Notes: a model not told the origin generated them from the letters alone. Positions 1-7,407 are shown, counted from the first letter of the stretch. The stretch is DNA of 18,198 nt from CAG-791 sp963658405 (GCA_963658405.1 CAVKQI010000045.1:1-18198); one strand, 5' to 3'. Translations and numbers: made by a program.

Positions 1-5
1 GCATC

Positions 6-31
6 GGAGAATCCGCCTTCGCGCATTCTCC
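6..31 (+). repeat. CTTCGC-loop hairpin, copy 1
   Basis: The inverted repeat GGAGAAT / ATTCTCC encloses a loop containing CGCCTTCGCG. The segment from position 1 matches the one at 11662 at most of its first two dozen bases. It lies 39 nt before the ATG at 71, so it is probably part of an intergenic or leader hairpin family (other copies at 7751, 11669 and 16573). Confidence 0.55.
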
Positions 32-36
32 TCACG

Positions 37-58
37 GTGCCGCAATTAATTGCGGCAC
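37..58. promoter_or_regulatory. perfect 22-bp palindrome just upstream of the GNAT ribosome binding site
   Basis: The half-site GTGCCGCAATT is followed directly by its exact reverse complement, with no spacer. The palindrome ends at 58 and the Shine-Dalgarno GGAAAGG starts at 59. It could be an operator for a dimeric regulator or a hairpin next to the ribosome binding site. No T-run follows, so it is not a terminator for + transcription. The function is inferred only from symmetry and position. Confidence 0.45.
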
Positions 59-70
59 GGAAAGGTAAAC

Positions 71-562
71 ATGAAAGCCATCAGAGCAGAAAAAGAATGG
101 GAAAGAGCCGGCGTCTACTACGTGCGCACAGAAGCCATGGTCTACGGCTTTGATCTGCCCCTGGAGGGCGAATTTTCCGATGACAGCAGGGAGTCCGAAT
201 ATATCCTGGTCATCGACGAGAGCGGGAAACCACTGAGCACCAACCGCCTGCATTTTTTGCCGGAAAAAGGCTTTGCCAAGATCGAACGGGTGGCGACCGT
301 GCGGGAAGCCAGAGGTCGGGGCGCCGGAAAACTGGGCATCGAGGCCGCCGAGGATTGGATTCGGGAGCGCGGCTATGATAAAATTGTCATTACCAGCAGA
401 GAAGAAGCCAAAGGCTTTTATGAGAAACTGGGATATACAGCCAGATATGACATGAACCCGGACACCCTGGAAAAAAAGAAAGAAGGGGAGGAAATACCGG
501 CACGTGATCCCCGCTTTATCTGCGTCTACATGGAAAAAAGTTTGACGAAAGGAAAGGCGTAA
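71..562 (+). CDS. GNAT family N-acetyltransferase
   Basis: This 163-residue protein probably transfers an acetyl group from acetyl-CoA to an unidentified small molecule or protein amine in the cytoplasm. The GNAT fold is supported by the acetyl-CoA pyrophosphate-binding motif A around residues 73-95 (VATVREARGRGAGKLGIEAA, with R-G-R-G-A-G at 81-86) and by the C-terminal FYEKLGY at 116-122, typical of motif B. The ATG at 71 is preferred because GGAAAGG lies 5 nt upstream; an in-frame TTG at 50 would add seven residues but falls inside a palindrome. The substrate cannot be told from sequence. The flavoprotein gene starts 119 nt downstream on the same strand and may be cotranscribed. Family call is firm, substrate unknown. 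Confidence 0.85.
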   Translation: MKAIRAEKEWERAGVYYVRTEAMVYGFDLPLEGEFSDDSRESEYILVIDESGKPLSTNRLHFLPEKGFAKIERVATVREARGRGAGKLGIEAAEDWIRERGYDKIVITSREEAKGFYEKLGYTARYDMNPDTLEKKKEGEEIPARDPRFICVYMEKSLTKGKA

Positions 563-681
563 GAGAAGCATCTAAGAAACAGGCTGCAATAAAAACGGAA
601 ATAAGCCGCGCATAGATAAATCAGTCGGACATCACCGGATAAAGCGCAGCAGGAGAAAGCCGCCGGGAAAGGAGAGCAAGC

Positions 682-1536
682 ATGGAAAGATATCAGATCG
701 CCATCATCGGCACCGGACCGGCCGGCCTGGAAGCCGCCATCACCGCAAAGATCCGCAATAAGAAAATCCTTCTGATCGGAGACAAAAATCTGAGCGCAAA
801 GGTGGAGAAGGCACATACCGTAGAAAACTACCTGGGGCTTCCTCATATATCCGGAACAGATCTCCGGGATGCCTTTCGCAGACACCTGGAGCAGATGGAA
901 ATAGAGATCACAGAGGACCGCGTCAATGCCGTCTATGCCATGGGGGATTACTTCTCCCTGCAGGGGCATGCGGACTTGTATGAGGCAGAATCGGTGATCC
1001 TCGCCTGCGGCCTGTCGGCAGCAAAACCGCTCCCCGGGGAGCTGGAAAACCTGGGAAGAGGCGTCAGCTACTGCGCTACCTGCGACGGCGGATTCTTCCG
1101 CGGTAAAGAGGTGATCGTGGTCGCCTTTGCAAAGGAGGACGCAAAGGAAGCCAATTTCCTGGCGGAACTGACCGATCATGTCACCTATATTGCCATGTAT
1201 GAAGGGGAGGAAGCACTGGATCAGAAGATCAGAAAGATCGAAGGGCAGAAGCTCGTCAGCATTGCAAAAGAGGATGGAAAGATGCGCCTGCAGACGGAAA
1301 CGGAAGCCTTCTCCGCCGACGGCCTCTTCATTCTCCGGGAAAATATCCCGCCTTCTCAGCTCGTGCCCGGGCTGCTGATTGAAAAGAATCAGGTAGTGGT
1401 GGACAGGGCACAGAAGACCAACATCGAGGGTCTCTTTGCCTGCGGGGACATCACCGGTGCCCCCTATCAGTTCATCAAGGCAGCCGGCGAAGGAAACGTG
1501 GCCGCCCTGTCAGCAGTCAGTTACCTGGCCAGGTAA
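682..1536 (+). CDS. thioredoxin reductase-like flavoprotein lacking NADPH motifs (candidate ferredoxin-dependent FFTR)
   Basis: This 284-residue flavoprotein has the two-domain thioredoxin reductase plan. The FAD motif GTGPAG is at residues 10-15, the redox pair CATC at 131-134 (in YCATCDGGFF), and the C-terminal FAD motif LFACGDITGAPYQFIKAAGE at 251-270. The insert domain is unusual. Where NADPH-using TrxB has GGGxSA there is AFAKEDA at 148-154, and the HRRxxxR phosphate-binding motif is replaced by IAMYEGEEA near 170-178. Loss of both motifs is the hallmark of the clostridial ferredoxin-linked flavin thioredoxin reductases (FFTR), so the electron donor is probably reduced ferredoxin rather than NADPH; this is inferred by comparison. 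No thioredoxin gene is adjacent. The start has GGAGAG 5 nt upstream. A strong terminator follows at 1654. Confidence 0.88.
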   Translation: MERYQIAIIGTGPAGLEAAITAKIRNKKILLIGDKNLSAKVEKAHTVENYLGLPHISGTDLRDAFRRHLEQMEIEITEDRVNAVYAMGDYFSLQGHADLYEAESVILACGLSAAKPLPGELENLGRGVSYCATCDGGFFRGKEVIVVAFAKEDAKEANFLAELTDHVTYIAMYEGEEALDQKIRKIEGQKLVSIAKEDGKMRLQTETEAFSADGLFILRENIPPSQLVPGLLIEKNQVVVDRAQKTNIEGLFACGDITGAPYQFIKAAGEGNVAALSAVSYLAR

Positions 1537-1539
1537 GCA

Positions 1540-1641
1540 NNNNNNNNNNNNNNNNNNNNNNNNNNNNNNNNNNNNNNNNNNNNNNNNNNNNNNNNNNNNN
1601 NNNNNNNNNNNNNNNNNNNNNNNNNNNNNNNNNNNNNNNNN
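1540..1641. other. run of N (102 nt)
   Basis: Unresolved bases between the stop of the flavoprotein gene and the end of the convergent patatin gene. Nothing can be said about its content; there is room for a short intergenic signal only. Confidence 0.99.
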
Positions 1642-1651
1642 AGGCAAATTC

Positions 1652-2509
1652 TCAGCGCTGCAGGAATTTCTGCAGCGCTTCTTTTTGCGCTTCGTAGTCC
1701 TGCAGACCCAGATTGTAAAGCTGCTGGTTTTCCCTGGCGTTCATGGCGTAGGTGCTCATGGGAAGCTGCTGGCTGGGGGCAAAGACAAAGACCTTGCCGG
1801 CTTTTTCCAGATCAAAAATATGCCGGAAATTGCGGGTATAGCGGATGTGGCGCCGGTTCAGAAGAGATACGATCTTCGGATAACGGTGGCAGGCAATGGT
1901 ATAGAAAAGCCGCATGCCCTCCGGCTTCTTGATAAAGCCGCGGGGCTTGGATAAAATGACCACCACCTTATCGCACCCTTTTTTGAAGGCGCGGTCTGCG
2001 GGGATGGCCTCGCTGACGCCGCCGTCGTAATAGGGAACACCCTTAATGAAGCGGGGGCGGCAGGCGGCCGGGAGGGCGCAGCTGGCCTTGATGATCTCGT
2101 AATCGTCCTGATGGATCTGGCTCTTGTGGAAATAATGGGGCCGACCGGTCAGGGCATTGGTGGCCACCACTTCATACTGGGCGGGATTGGCCTGGATGCC
2201 GGGCCAGTTCAGGGGATCGGCGCCGTCGCTGTTGGTCAGCGTGCTGTAGATATAGTCGAGGCCGAACAGATCCCCGGTCTTCAGAAAGGTGGAAAAGCCA
2301 AAGTACCCTTTCTCATGGAGGTGATCCGTGTAAAAGCGTTTGTTTCTGTCCCGCTGTCCGCCTAAATAGGAGGCCGCATTGGCACTGCCTGCGGAGACTC
2401 CGATCACATAATCAAAGTTTATGCCATCATCTAAAAATTTATCCAGAATACCGGCGCTGTAGGCACACTTCATGCCGCCGCCTTCTACGACCAAACCTGT
2501 CTTTTTCAA
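1652..2509 (-). CDS. patatin-like phospholipase family protein
   Basis: This 285-residue serine hydrolase of the patatin family probably acts as a cytoplasmic or membrane-associated lipid acyl hydrolase. Using the TTG at 2509, the protein opens LKKTGLVVEGGGMK (first residue read as Met), the usual patatin N-terminus. The glycine-rich oxyanion loop GGGMK is at residues 10-14, the nucleophile elbow GVSAGS is at 37-42 (Ser39), and the dyad aspartate is Asp162 in YYDGG. The TTG is chosen because GAGGA sits 7 nt upstream. An in-frame GTG at 2548 would add 13 residues but has its purine run abutting the codon. No signal peptide or membrane segment is seen. It is divergent from the GH3 operon and convergent with the flavoprotein. 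The true substrate is unknown; members range from phospholipases A to lysophospholipases. Confidence 0.9.
   Translation of the reverse strand: MKKTGLVVEGGGMKCAYSAGILDKFLDDGINFDYVIGVSAGSANAASYLGGQRDRNKRFYTDHLHEKGYFGFSTFLKTGDLFGLDYIYSTLTNSDGADPLNWPGIQANPAQYEVVATNALTGRPHYFHKSQIHQDDYEIIKASCALPAACRPRFIKGVPYYDGGVSEAIPADRAFKKGCDKVVVILSKPRGFIKKPEGMRLFYTIACHRYPKIVSLLNRRHIRYTRNFRHIFDLEKAGKVFVFAPSQQLPMSTYAMNARENQQLYNLGLQDYEAQKEALQKFLQR
1654..1686 (+). terminator. Rho-independent terminator of the flavoprotein gene, inside the patatin 3' end
   Basis: A perfect 10-bp stem (AGCGCTGCAG / CTGCAGCGCT) with loop GAATTT is followed by TCTTTTT on the + strand. It ends transcription coming from the flavoprotein gene. 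On the - strand the same bases encode the last residues of the patatin protein (EALQKFLQR), and no T-run follows in that direction. Confidence 0.8.
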
Positions 2510-2683
2510 AGAAAATTCCTCACATTCTGTATACGTTGATTCGAACACCCCTTATTGTAGCGCTTTGCCCCGCGATGGCAAGGCAAATCTGCAAAGGGAC
2601 GGTTTGCACGGTGTAAGGGAAATAATGTATATTGTAGATATAGTATTTCAGCGACTGTGTATTCATGATTGAATCCAGCAGTT

Positions 2684-2750
2684 GGCCAGGATCCGAAGGA
2701 TCCCTGGCCGGCCCTATCGAGGTTTTCCGAAGGAAAATCGAGATAGGGGC
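2684..2750. repeat. pair of adjacent hairpins with identical GAA triloops
   Basis: Hairpin 1 (2684-2709) pairs GGCCAGGATCC with GGATCCCTGGCC (one bulged C) around the loop GAA. Hairpin 2 (2711-2750) pairs CCCTATC with GATAGGG on the outside and TTTTCC with GGAAAA on the inside around another GAA. Its stem is interrupted only by a tandem G-A/A-G mismatch at 2719-2720 against 2740-2741. Neither is followed by a T-run, so terminators are unlikely. Read on the - strand the loops are TTC in a CCTTCGG context, so in that orientation they could belong to the patatin leader. Confidence 0.6.
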
Positions 2751-2814
2751 TGAACAGCTCCTGACATTTCAACGAAAATCGACTGCCTGCAGGTACATTC
2801 ATCTTCCTCTTTGA

Positions 2815-2843
2815 ACCGTTTGTGCAAAAAAAATACCATTCGT
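2815..2843 (+). promoter_or_regulatory. candidate LytTR operator upstream of the first GH3 gene
   Basis: Box 1 ACCGTTTGT (2815-2823) fits the published LytTR/AgrA consensus [TA][AC][CA]GTTN[AG][TG] at all nine positions. Box 2 ACCATTCGT (2835-2843) fits at eight. They are direct repeats with an 11-nt spacer containing an A8 tract. The same arrangement occurs at 7648-7676. The presumed binder is the LytTR regulator encoded at 5372. Confidence 0.65.
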
Positions 2844-2872
2844 GTGAATTAAGGACGCCCCGAGGGATCCTG

Positions 2873-2881
2873 TGCTATGGT
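2873..2881 (+). promoter_or_regulatory. extended -10 promoter of the GH3-LytTR-kinase operon
   Basis: TGCTATGGT is an extended -10 element 32 nt after LytTR box 2. The -35 position at 17-nt spacing (2853-2858, GGACGC) has no similarity to TTGACA, as expected for an activator-dependent promoter. The leader to the ATG would be about 47 nt. Confidence 0.5.
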
Positions 2882-2934
2882 AGAGTCATCAAAATTGCGA
2901 TGATTCTGTCCTATCCGGGAGGGGGAAGATACCT

Positions 2935-5328
2935 ATGAAATTACAGTACGAAGAGATTATCAGCAAAATGACGCTGGAAGAAAAAGCGCGGATGATGTCC
3001 GGCAAGAACACCTGGGAGACCGTGGACTATGAGAAGTATGGGATTCCGTCCATGGCCATGTCAGACGGCCCTCACGGCCTGCGCCGGCAGGCAGGTGCAG
3101 GGGATCACCTGGGGCTGAATGCCAGCCTGCCGGCCACCTGCTTCCCCACAGCGGCTTCCGTGGCCAACAGCTGGGATGAGGCGCTGGGCGAAAAGATCGG
3201 ACAGGCACTGGCTGAGGAAGCGGTGACCATGGATGTCAATGTCATCCTGGGACCGGGCCTGAACATCAAGAGAAGTCCTCTCTGCGGCCGCAACTTCGAG
3301 TATTTCTCCGAGGATCCGTATCTGGCCGGCAAGATGGCAGCGGCTTATGTCCGAGGGATTCAGAGCCAGGGGATCGCCGCCTGCCCCAAGCACTTTGCGG
3401 CAAACAGCCAGGAGCTTCGCCGCATGGCCAATGATTCCGTGGTGGATGAGCGGACATTCCGGGAGCTGTACACCACCGGCTTTGAGATCGCTGTCAAAGA
3501 GGGCAGATCCAAGTCCATCATGTCCAGCTACAACGAAGTCAACGGCGTGTATGCCAATGAAAACAGCCACATGCTGCAGGAGATCCTGGTGGATGAATGG
3601 GGCTTCGACGGCTATGTGGTCTCCGACTGGGGCGGCAGCAATGACCATGCGTTGGGCGTGAAGAACGGAAGCCATCTGGAAATGCCCGGTACCGGCAATT
3701 CCGGTGTCCATGATATCGTCACGGCAGTAAAGGACGGCAGCCTGCCGGAGGAGGTGCTGGATCAGCGCCTGGATGAGCTCCTGCGGGTGATCTTTGCCAC
3801 CCACGATGCCACCGAAAAGGCCAAAGGGACCCAATATGACAAGGAAGCACATCATGCCCTGGCCCGCAAGGCGGCCGAGGAGAGCATCGTCCTTCTGAAG
3901 AATCAGGAGGAAATCCTTCCTTTAAAGTCCGGCACGAAGGTGGCGGTGATCGGCGACTTCGCAAAGACACCCCGCTATCAGGGCGCCGGATCTTCTCTGG
4001 TAAATCCGGCGAAGACACCCGAGTCGGTGCTGGAGATGATAAAAGAGACAGACCTGGAAGTGACAGCTTACGCCCAGGGCTATATCCGCAACCGCAAGGG
4101 GAAGGACAAGCTGGTCCGGGAGGCAAAGGAAGCAGCGGCCAAGGCAGACGTGGTGCTGTTTTTCGGCGGCCTGGATGAGATCAGTGAGTCCGAGGGANNN
4201 NNNNNNNNNNNNNNNNNNNNNNNNNNNNNNNNNNNNNNNNNNNNNNNNNNNNNNNNNNNNNNNNNNNNNNNNNNNNNNNNNNNNNNNNNNNNNNNNNNNN
4301 NNNNNNNNNNNNNNNNNNNNNNNNNNNNNNNNNNNNNNNNNNNNNNNNNNNNNNNNNNNNNNNNNNNNNNNNNNNNNNNNNNNNNNNNNNNNNNNNNNNN
4401 NNNNNNNNNNNNNNNNNNNNNNNNNNNNNNNNNNCCGCTTTGCTATGAGGATACGCCGGCTTATGCGTATTATCCCAGCAAGGAGCGCAGCAGTGAGTAC
4501 AGAGAAGGTCTGTACGTGGGATATCGCTATTACACCACCGTGGGGAAAAAGGTTCGCTTCCCCTTTGGATTCGGTCTGAGCTATACCAGCTTTTCCTATG
4601 ATCATCTGCAGGTGACGGAGAAGGGCGTGACCTTTACTATCACCAATACCGGGGAGAGGGCCGGCACGGAAATTGCGCAGCTCTATGTGGGGAGAAGATC
4701 CGATACGGTATTCCGTCCCGTCCGGGAGCTGAAGGGCTTTGCCCGGGTCAGCCTGGAGCCGAAGGAGTCCAGAGAGGTCACCATCGCCTTTGACGACAAG
4801 ACCTTCCGTTTCTATGACACCCGGACCGATACCTGGGAAATCGAATCCGGTGAGTATCAGATCATGATCGGAACCGATGCGGAGCACATGGTGCTTGACG
4901 GTCAGCTTACGGTAAAGGGGACCGTGGCAGAAGGCGGATACAGCAAAGAGACGCTGCCTTCCTATTTCTCCGGTCAGATCGGACAGGTGGAGGACAAAGA
5001 GTTTAAGACGCTGTACGGACGGGAGATCCCGGACGGAAGCTGGAGTGGGGAGATCCGCATGAACGATGCGGTATGCCAGCTTTACTACGGAAAGGGTATT
5101 CTGGGCAGGCTGTTTTACTGGATCCTGCGGCTGCTCTTAAAGATCAGTGAGTGGCAGGGAAAGCCGAACCTGAACGTACTTTTCAATTACAATATGCCGA
5201 TCCGCGGCTATGCAAAGATGACCGGCGGCTTCGTGACCATGGACATGGCCAGGGCGCTGACGGAGATGGCCAACGGTCACAGAATAAGGGGGACAGCGCA
5301 TCTGATCCGCGCTGCTGTACGAAGGTAG
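2935..5328 (+). CDS. GH3 family beta-glucosidase, probably cytoplasmic
   Basis: This 797-residue family 3 glycoside hydrolase has the classic domain order and should hydrolyse beta-linked glucosides or related glycosides with retention. The TIM-barrel domain carries the KHF motif at 152-154 and the nucleophile Asp231 in VVSDWGG. The second domain begins near 290 with the motif EESIVLLKN and contains ESEG just before the N run, the usual location of the acid/base. The FnIII-like domain follows PFGFGLSYTSF at about 540-550. No signal peptide is present. A C-terminal extension has a hydrophobic basic helix (722-737, ILGRLFYWILRLLLKI) and ends near NMPIRGYAKMTGG, a tail I recall from many Firmicute GH3 enzymes; it may touch the membrane. 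The 237-nt gap is a multiple of three and the frame is kept. First gene of an apparent operon with the LytTR regulator 43 nt on. Confidence 0.93.
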   Translation: MKLQYEEIISKMTLEEKARMMSGKNTWETVDYEKYGIPSMAMSDGPHGLRRQAGAGDHLGLNASLPATCFPTAASVANSWDEALGEKIGQALAEEAVTMDVNVILGPGLNIKRSPLCGRNFEYFSEDPYLAGKMAAAYVRGIQSQGIAACPKHFAANSQELRRMANDSVVDERTFRELYTTGFEIAVKEGRSKSIMSSYNEVNGVYANENSHMLQEILVDEWGFDGYVVSDWGGSNDHALGVKNGSHLEMPGTGNSGVHDIVTAVKDGSLPEEVLDQRLDELLRVIFATHDATEKAKGTQYDKEAHHALARKAAEESIVLLKNQEEILPLKSGTKVAVIGDFAKTPRYQGAGSSLVNPAKTPESVLEMIKETDLEVTAYAQGYIRNRKGKDKLVREAKEAAAKADVVLFFGGLDEISESEGXXXXXXXXXXXXXXXXXXXXXXXXXXXXXXXXXXXXXXXXXXXXXXXXXXXXXXXXXXXXXXXXXXXXXXXXXXXXXXXPLCYEDTPAYAYYPSKERSSEYREGLYVGYRYYTTVGKKVRFPFGFGLSYTSFSYDHLQVTEKGVTFTITNTGERAGTEIAQLYVGRRSDTVFRPVRELKGFARVSLEPKESREVTIAFDDKTFRFYDTRTDTWEIESGEYQIMIGTDAEHMVLDGQLTVKGTVAEGGYSKETLPSYFSGQIGQVEDKEFKTLYGREIPDGSWSGEIRMNDAVCQLYYGKGILGRLFYWILRLLLKISEWQGKPNLNVLFNYNMPIRGYAKMTGGFVTMDMARALTEMANGHRIRGTAHLIRAAVRR
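4198..4434. other. run of N (237 nt) inside the GH3 gene
   Basis: Hides about 79 codons of the second GH3 domain, directly after ESEG. The reading frame is the same on both sides. Confidence 0.99.
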
Positions 5329-5340
5329 TACAGGGTCTGA

Positions 5341-5362
5341 CATCCTGTGCTGCCGCAGGATG
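5341..5362 (+). promoter_or_regulatory. hairpin covering the ribosome binding site of the LytTR gene
   Basis: CATCCTG (5341-5347) pairs exactly with CAGGATG (5356-5362). The right arm contains AGGA, the best Shine-Dalgarno sequence before the regulator start at 5366 or 5372. A second small hairpin, CTGTAC / GTACAG (5315-5333), overlaps the GH3 stop codon. Together they could couple translation of the regulator to that of the glycosidase. Confidence 0.4.
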
Positions 5363-5371
5363 GGGATGAGT

Positions 5372-6082
5372 ATGATTAGAATCGCGATTGTAGAGGATGA
5401 GGAACTGTATGCCGGACAGCTGCAGGAGTATCTGCAGCAATACGAGAAGGAACACGGGGAAAAGTTCGAGATCACGGTCTATACAGACGGAGACGGCATC
5501 GTCAGCAAGTACCGCTCCCAGTTTGATATCATTCTGATGGATATCGAAATGAAATTCATGGACGGCATGTCGGCGGCGGAGGAGATCCGTCGTGTGGACG
5601 CAGAGGTGGTCATCATCTTTATCACCAATATGACCCAGTATGCCATCCGGGGCTACGCGGTGGATGCGCTGGATTATGTGCTGAAGCCCGTGTCCTACTT
5701 TGCCTTTTCCAAGCGGCTGGAGCGGGCCATCTCCCGGATGAAGAAGCGGGAGTCCCGGGTCATCCTGGTAAACATCAAGGGCGGCCGGGTGCGGCTGAAT
5801 ATCGCCAATATCTACTACGTGGAGAGTCAGGGACATACCCTGATCCTCCATACGATCCTGGGAAACTATGAGACCAGCTGCACCATGAAAGAGATGGAGG
5901 AGAAGCTGGCAGGCATGAATTTTTGCCGGGGCAATAAGGGATACCTGATCAACCTCCAGCACGTGGACGGGGTGCAGGACGGCTGCGCCGTTATCGGCGG
6001 AGAGCAGCTGACGCTGAGCCGCGCCAGACGGAAGGAATTCATGGAGGCATTGACAGCATATTGGGGGGATGCGGTGAAATGA
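5372..6082 (+). CDS. LytTR family response regulator (AgrA/LytR type)
   Basis: This 236-residue transcriptional regulator has a receiver domain (about 1-115) and a C-terminal LytTR DNA-binding domain (about 128-233). The receiver has the acidic pocket EDE at 8-10, phosphoacceptor Asp57 in LMDIEM, Thr85 and Lys105 in VLKPVSY. The LytTR part shows the typical YYVESQGHTLILHT and the FCRGNKGYLINLQHV segment. LytTR proteins bind paired 9-bp direct repeats, and two such pairs flank this gene's neighbourhood (2815, 7648). The ATG at 5372 gives MIRIAIVEDE, the usual family N-terminus; in-frame ATGs at 5366 and 5360 are possible. It overlaps the kinase gene by 4 nt (ATGA), so the two are translationally coupled. 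Presumably activated by the downstream GHKL kinase. Confidence 0.92.
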   Translation: MIRIAIVEDEELYAGQLQEYLQQYEKEHGEKFEITVYTDGDGIVSKYRSQFDIILMDIEMKFMDGMSAAEEIRRVDAEVVIIFITNMTQYAIRGYAVDALDYVLKPVSYFAFSKRLERAISRMKKRESRVILVNIKGGRVRLNIANIYYVESQGHTLILHTILGNYETSCTMKEMEEKLAGMNFCRGNKGYLINLQHVDGVQDGCAVIGGEQLTLSRARRKEFMEALTAYWGDAVK

Positions 6083-7407
6083 ATATCAGTACTTTGCCGG
6101 ATATTCCCCGGTTTTATACGGCGCTGGCGGAATGGCTGGCCTGCGTTCTGTTTCTGATTCCGTTAAGGAGCCGCTACAGTCGGAAAAAGACGGTGCTGAT
6201 CGCGGCAGCGGCACTGCTGATCCAGAGCGTCTTTCTGGTGATGACAGGCAATGTCCCGATTTTATTCTGGATCCCCTGCATGGCAGCGGCAGTCCTGATG
6301 ATGATCCTGTTTCTGTACACCTGTGCGCAGATCAGTCTGATCGATGCGGCCTATTACGGCATGATCGCCTTTGTGACCGCCGAGTTCCTGGCTTCCGNNN
6401 NNNNNNNNNNNNNNNNNNNNNNNNNNNNNNNNNNNNNNNNNNNNNNNNNNNNNNNNNNNNNNNNNNNNNNNNNNNNNNNNNNNNNNNNNNNNNNNNNNNN
6501 NNNNNNNNNNNNNNNNNNNNNNNNNNNNNNNNNNNNNNNNNNNNNNNNNNNNNNNNNNNNNNNNNNNNNNNNNNNNNNNNNNNNNNNNNNNNNNNNNNNN
6601 NNNNNNNNNNNNNNNNNNNNNNNNNNNNNNNNNNNNNNNNNNNNNNNNNNNNNNNNNNNNNNNNNNNNNNNNNNNNNNNNNNNNNNNNNNNNNNNNNNNN
6701 NNNNNNNNNNNNNNNNNNNNNNNNNNNNNNNNNNNNNNNNNNNNNNNNNNNNNNNNNNNNNNNNNNNNNNNNNNNNNNNNNNNNNNNNNNNNNNNNNNNN
6801 NNNNNNNNNNNNNNNNNNNNNNNNNNNNNNNNNNNNNNNNNNNNNNNNNNNNNNNNNNNNNNNNNNNNNNCGCAGCGAAAATGATCCCCAAAAGCGGGAG
6901 GAATTCTTAAACCGCATGGAGGAGGAGATCCGGCAGTACGAGGCCCAGAACAAGACGGGAAACAGCGTGCTGGATACAGTGCTCACCACCAAGAGTCTCT
7001 ACTGTGCAAAGCACGGGATCACTTTTACCTGCGTGGCAGACGGCGCCCTTCTTTCCTTTATGGATGTCATGGATATCTGCAGTATCTTCGGCAATGCCCT
7101 GGACAATGCCATTGAGTGCGAATTAAAGATCCCGGAGCGGGAAAAGCGCCTGATCCATGTGACGGTGACAAAGCAGAAGGCCTTTCTGCTGCTCTGCTTT
7201 GAAAATTATTATGAAGACGATCTGCAGTATCAGGAGGGATCGCTGGTCACCACCAAGAAGGAAAAGCAGTATCACGGGTACGGACTAAAGAGCATCAAAT
7301 ATACGGTCAATAAGTACGACGGCGCCGTGAGCATCGACACGAAGGAAAACTGGTTCAATCTCAAGATCCTGATTCCCATGCAGCAGACGCTGCAGGGCGC
7401 TGTATGA
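6079..7407 (+). CDS. GHKL-domain sensor histidine kinase (AgrC-like)
   Basis: This 442-residue membrane kinase is the likely partner of the LytTR regulator, with which it overlaps by 4 nt. The N-terminus has at least three hydrophobic segments (about residues 12-28, 37-54, 58-80) and probably more in the 473-nt N gap, which also hides the phosphorylated histidine. After the gap the AgrC-type dimer segment TGNSVLDTVLTTKS (293-306) leads into a GHKL ATPase domain with N-box NALDN at 339-343 and G-box HGYGLKS at 399-405. The frame is kept across the gap. AgrC-like kinases usually sense peptides, but no agrB or agrD homologue is nearby; the neighbours are glycosidases, so a carbohydrate-related or envelope signal is plausible. 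The signal itself is unknown. The ATG at 6079 is preferred over the in-frame TTG at 6061. Confidence 0.88.
   Translation: MNISTLPDIPRFYTALAEWLACVLFLIPLRSRYSRKKTVLIAAAALLIQSVFLVMTGNVPILFWIPCMAAAVLMMILFLYTCAQISLIDAAYYGMIAFVTAEFLASXXXXXXXXXXXXXXXXXXXXXXXXXXXXXXXXXXXXXXXXXXXXXXXXXXXXXXXXXXXXXXXXXXXXXXXXXXXXXXXXXXXXXXXXXXXXXXXXXXXXXXXXXXXXXXXXXXXXXXXXXXXXXXXXXXXXXXXXXXXXXXXXXXXXXXXXXXXXXXRSENDPQKREEFLNRMEEEIRQYEAQNKTGNSVLDTVLTTKSLYCAKHGITFTCVADGALLSFMDVMDICSIFGNALDNAIECELKIPEREKRLIHVTVTKQKAFLLLCFENYYEDDLQYQEGSLVTTKKEKQYHGYGLKSIKYTVNKYDGAVSIDTKENWFNLKILIPMQQTLQGAV
6398..6870. other. run of N (473 nt) inside the kinase gene
   Basis: Hides the rest of the membrane domain and the histidine-containing dimerisation segment. 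Reading frame is consistent on both sides. Confidence 0.99.

Larger units (their letters stand above)
2510..2934. other. divergent intergenic region between patatin and GH3 genes
   Basis: This 425-nt stretch has no convincing gene. In order it holds the patatin leader, an AT-rich part at about 2620-2670 that could contain the - strand patatin promoter (no box pair good enough to call), two adjacent hairpins at 2684-2750, and the candidate LytTR operator and promoter of the GH3 operon at 2815-2881. The GH3 ribosome binding site GGAGGGG is at 2918-2924. Confidence 0.7.

Noticed and set aside
2811..2839. Conventional -35/-10 pair TTGAAC ... TACCAT
   Set aside because: The bases coincide with the LytTR boxes, the -10 match is poor, and the shared geometry with the second GH3 promoter favours the downstream extended -10.
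3061..3855. 264-codon - strand frame inside the first GH3 gene (and similar ones at 5183-5962 and 9599-10138)
   Set aside because: Antisense to strongly conserved protein-coding sequence, low-information translation, no start signals.
5372..7407. An agr quorum-sensing locus
   Set aside because: The regulator and kinase have the Agr architecture, but no AgrB-like protease or AgrD-like peptide gene is present between the GH3 genes; the N run lies inside the kinase frame and keeps it intact.
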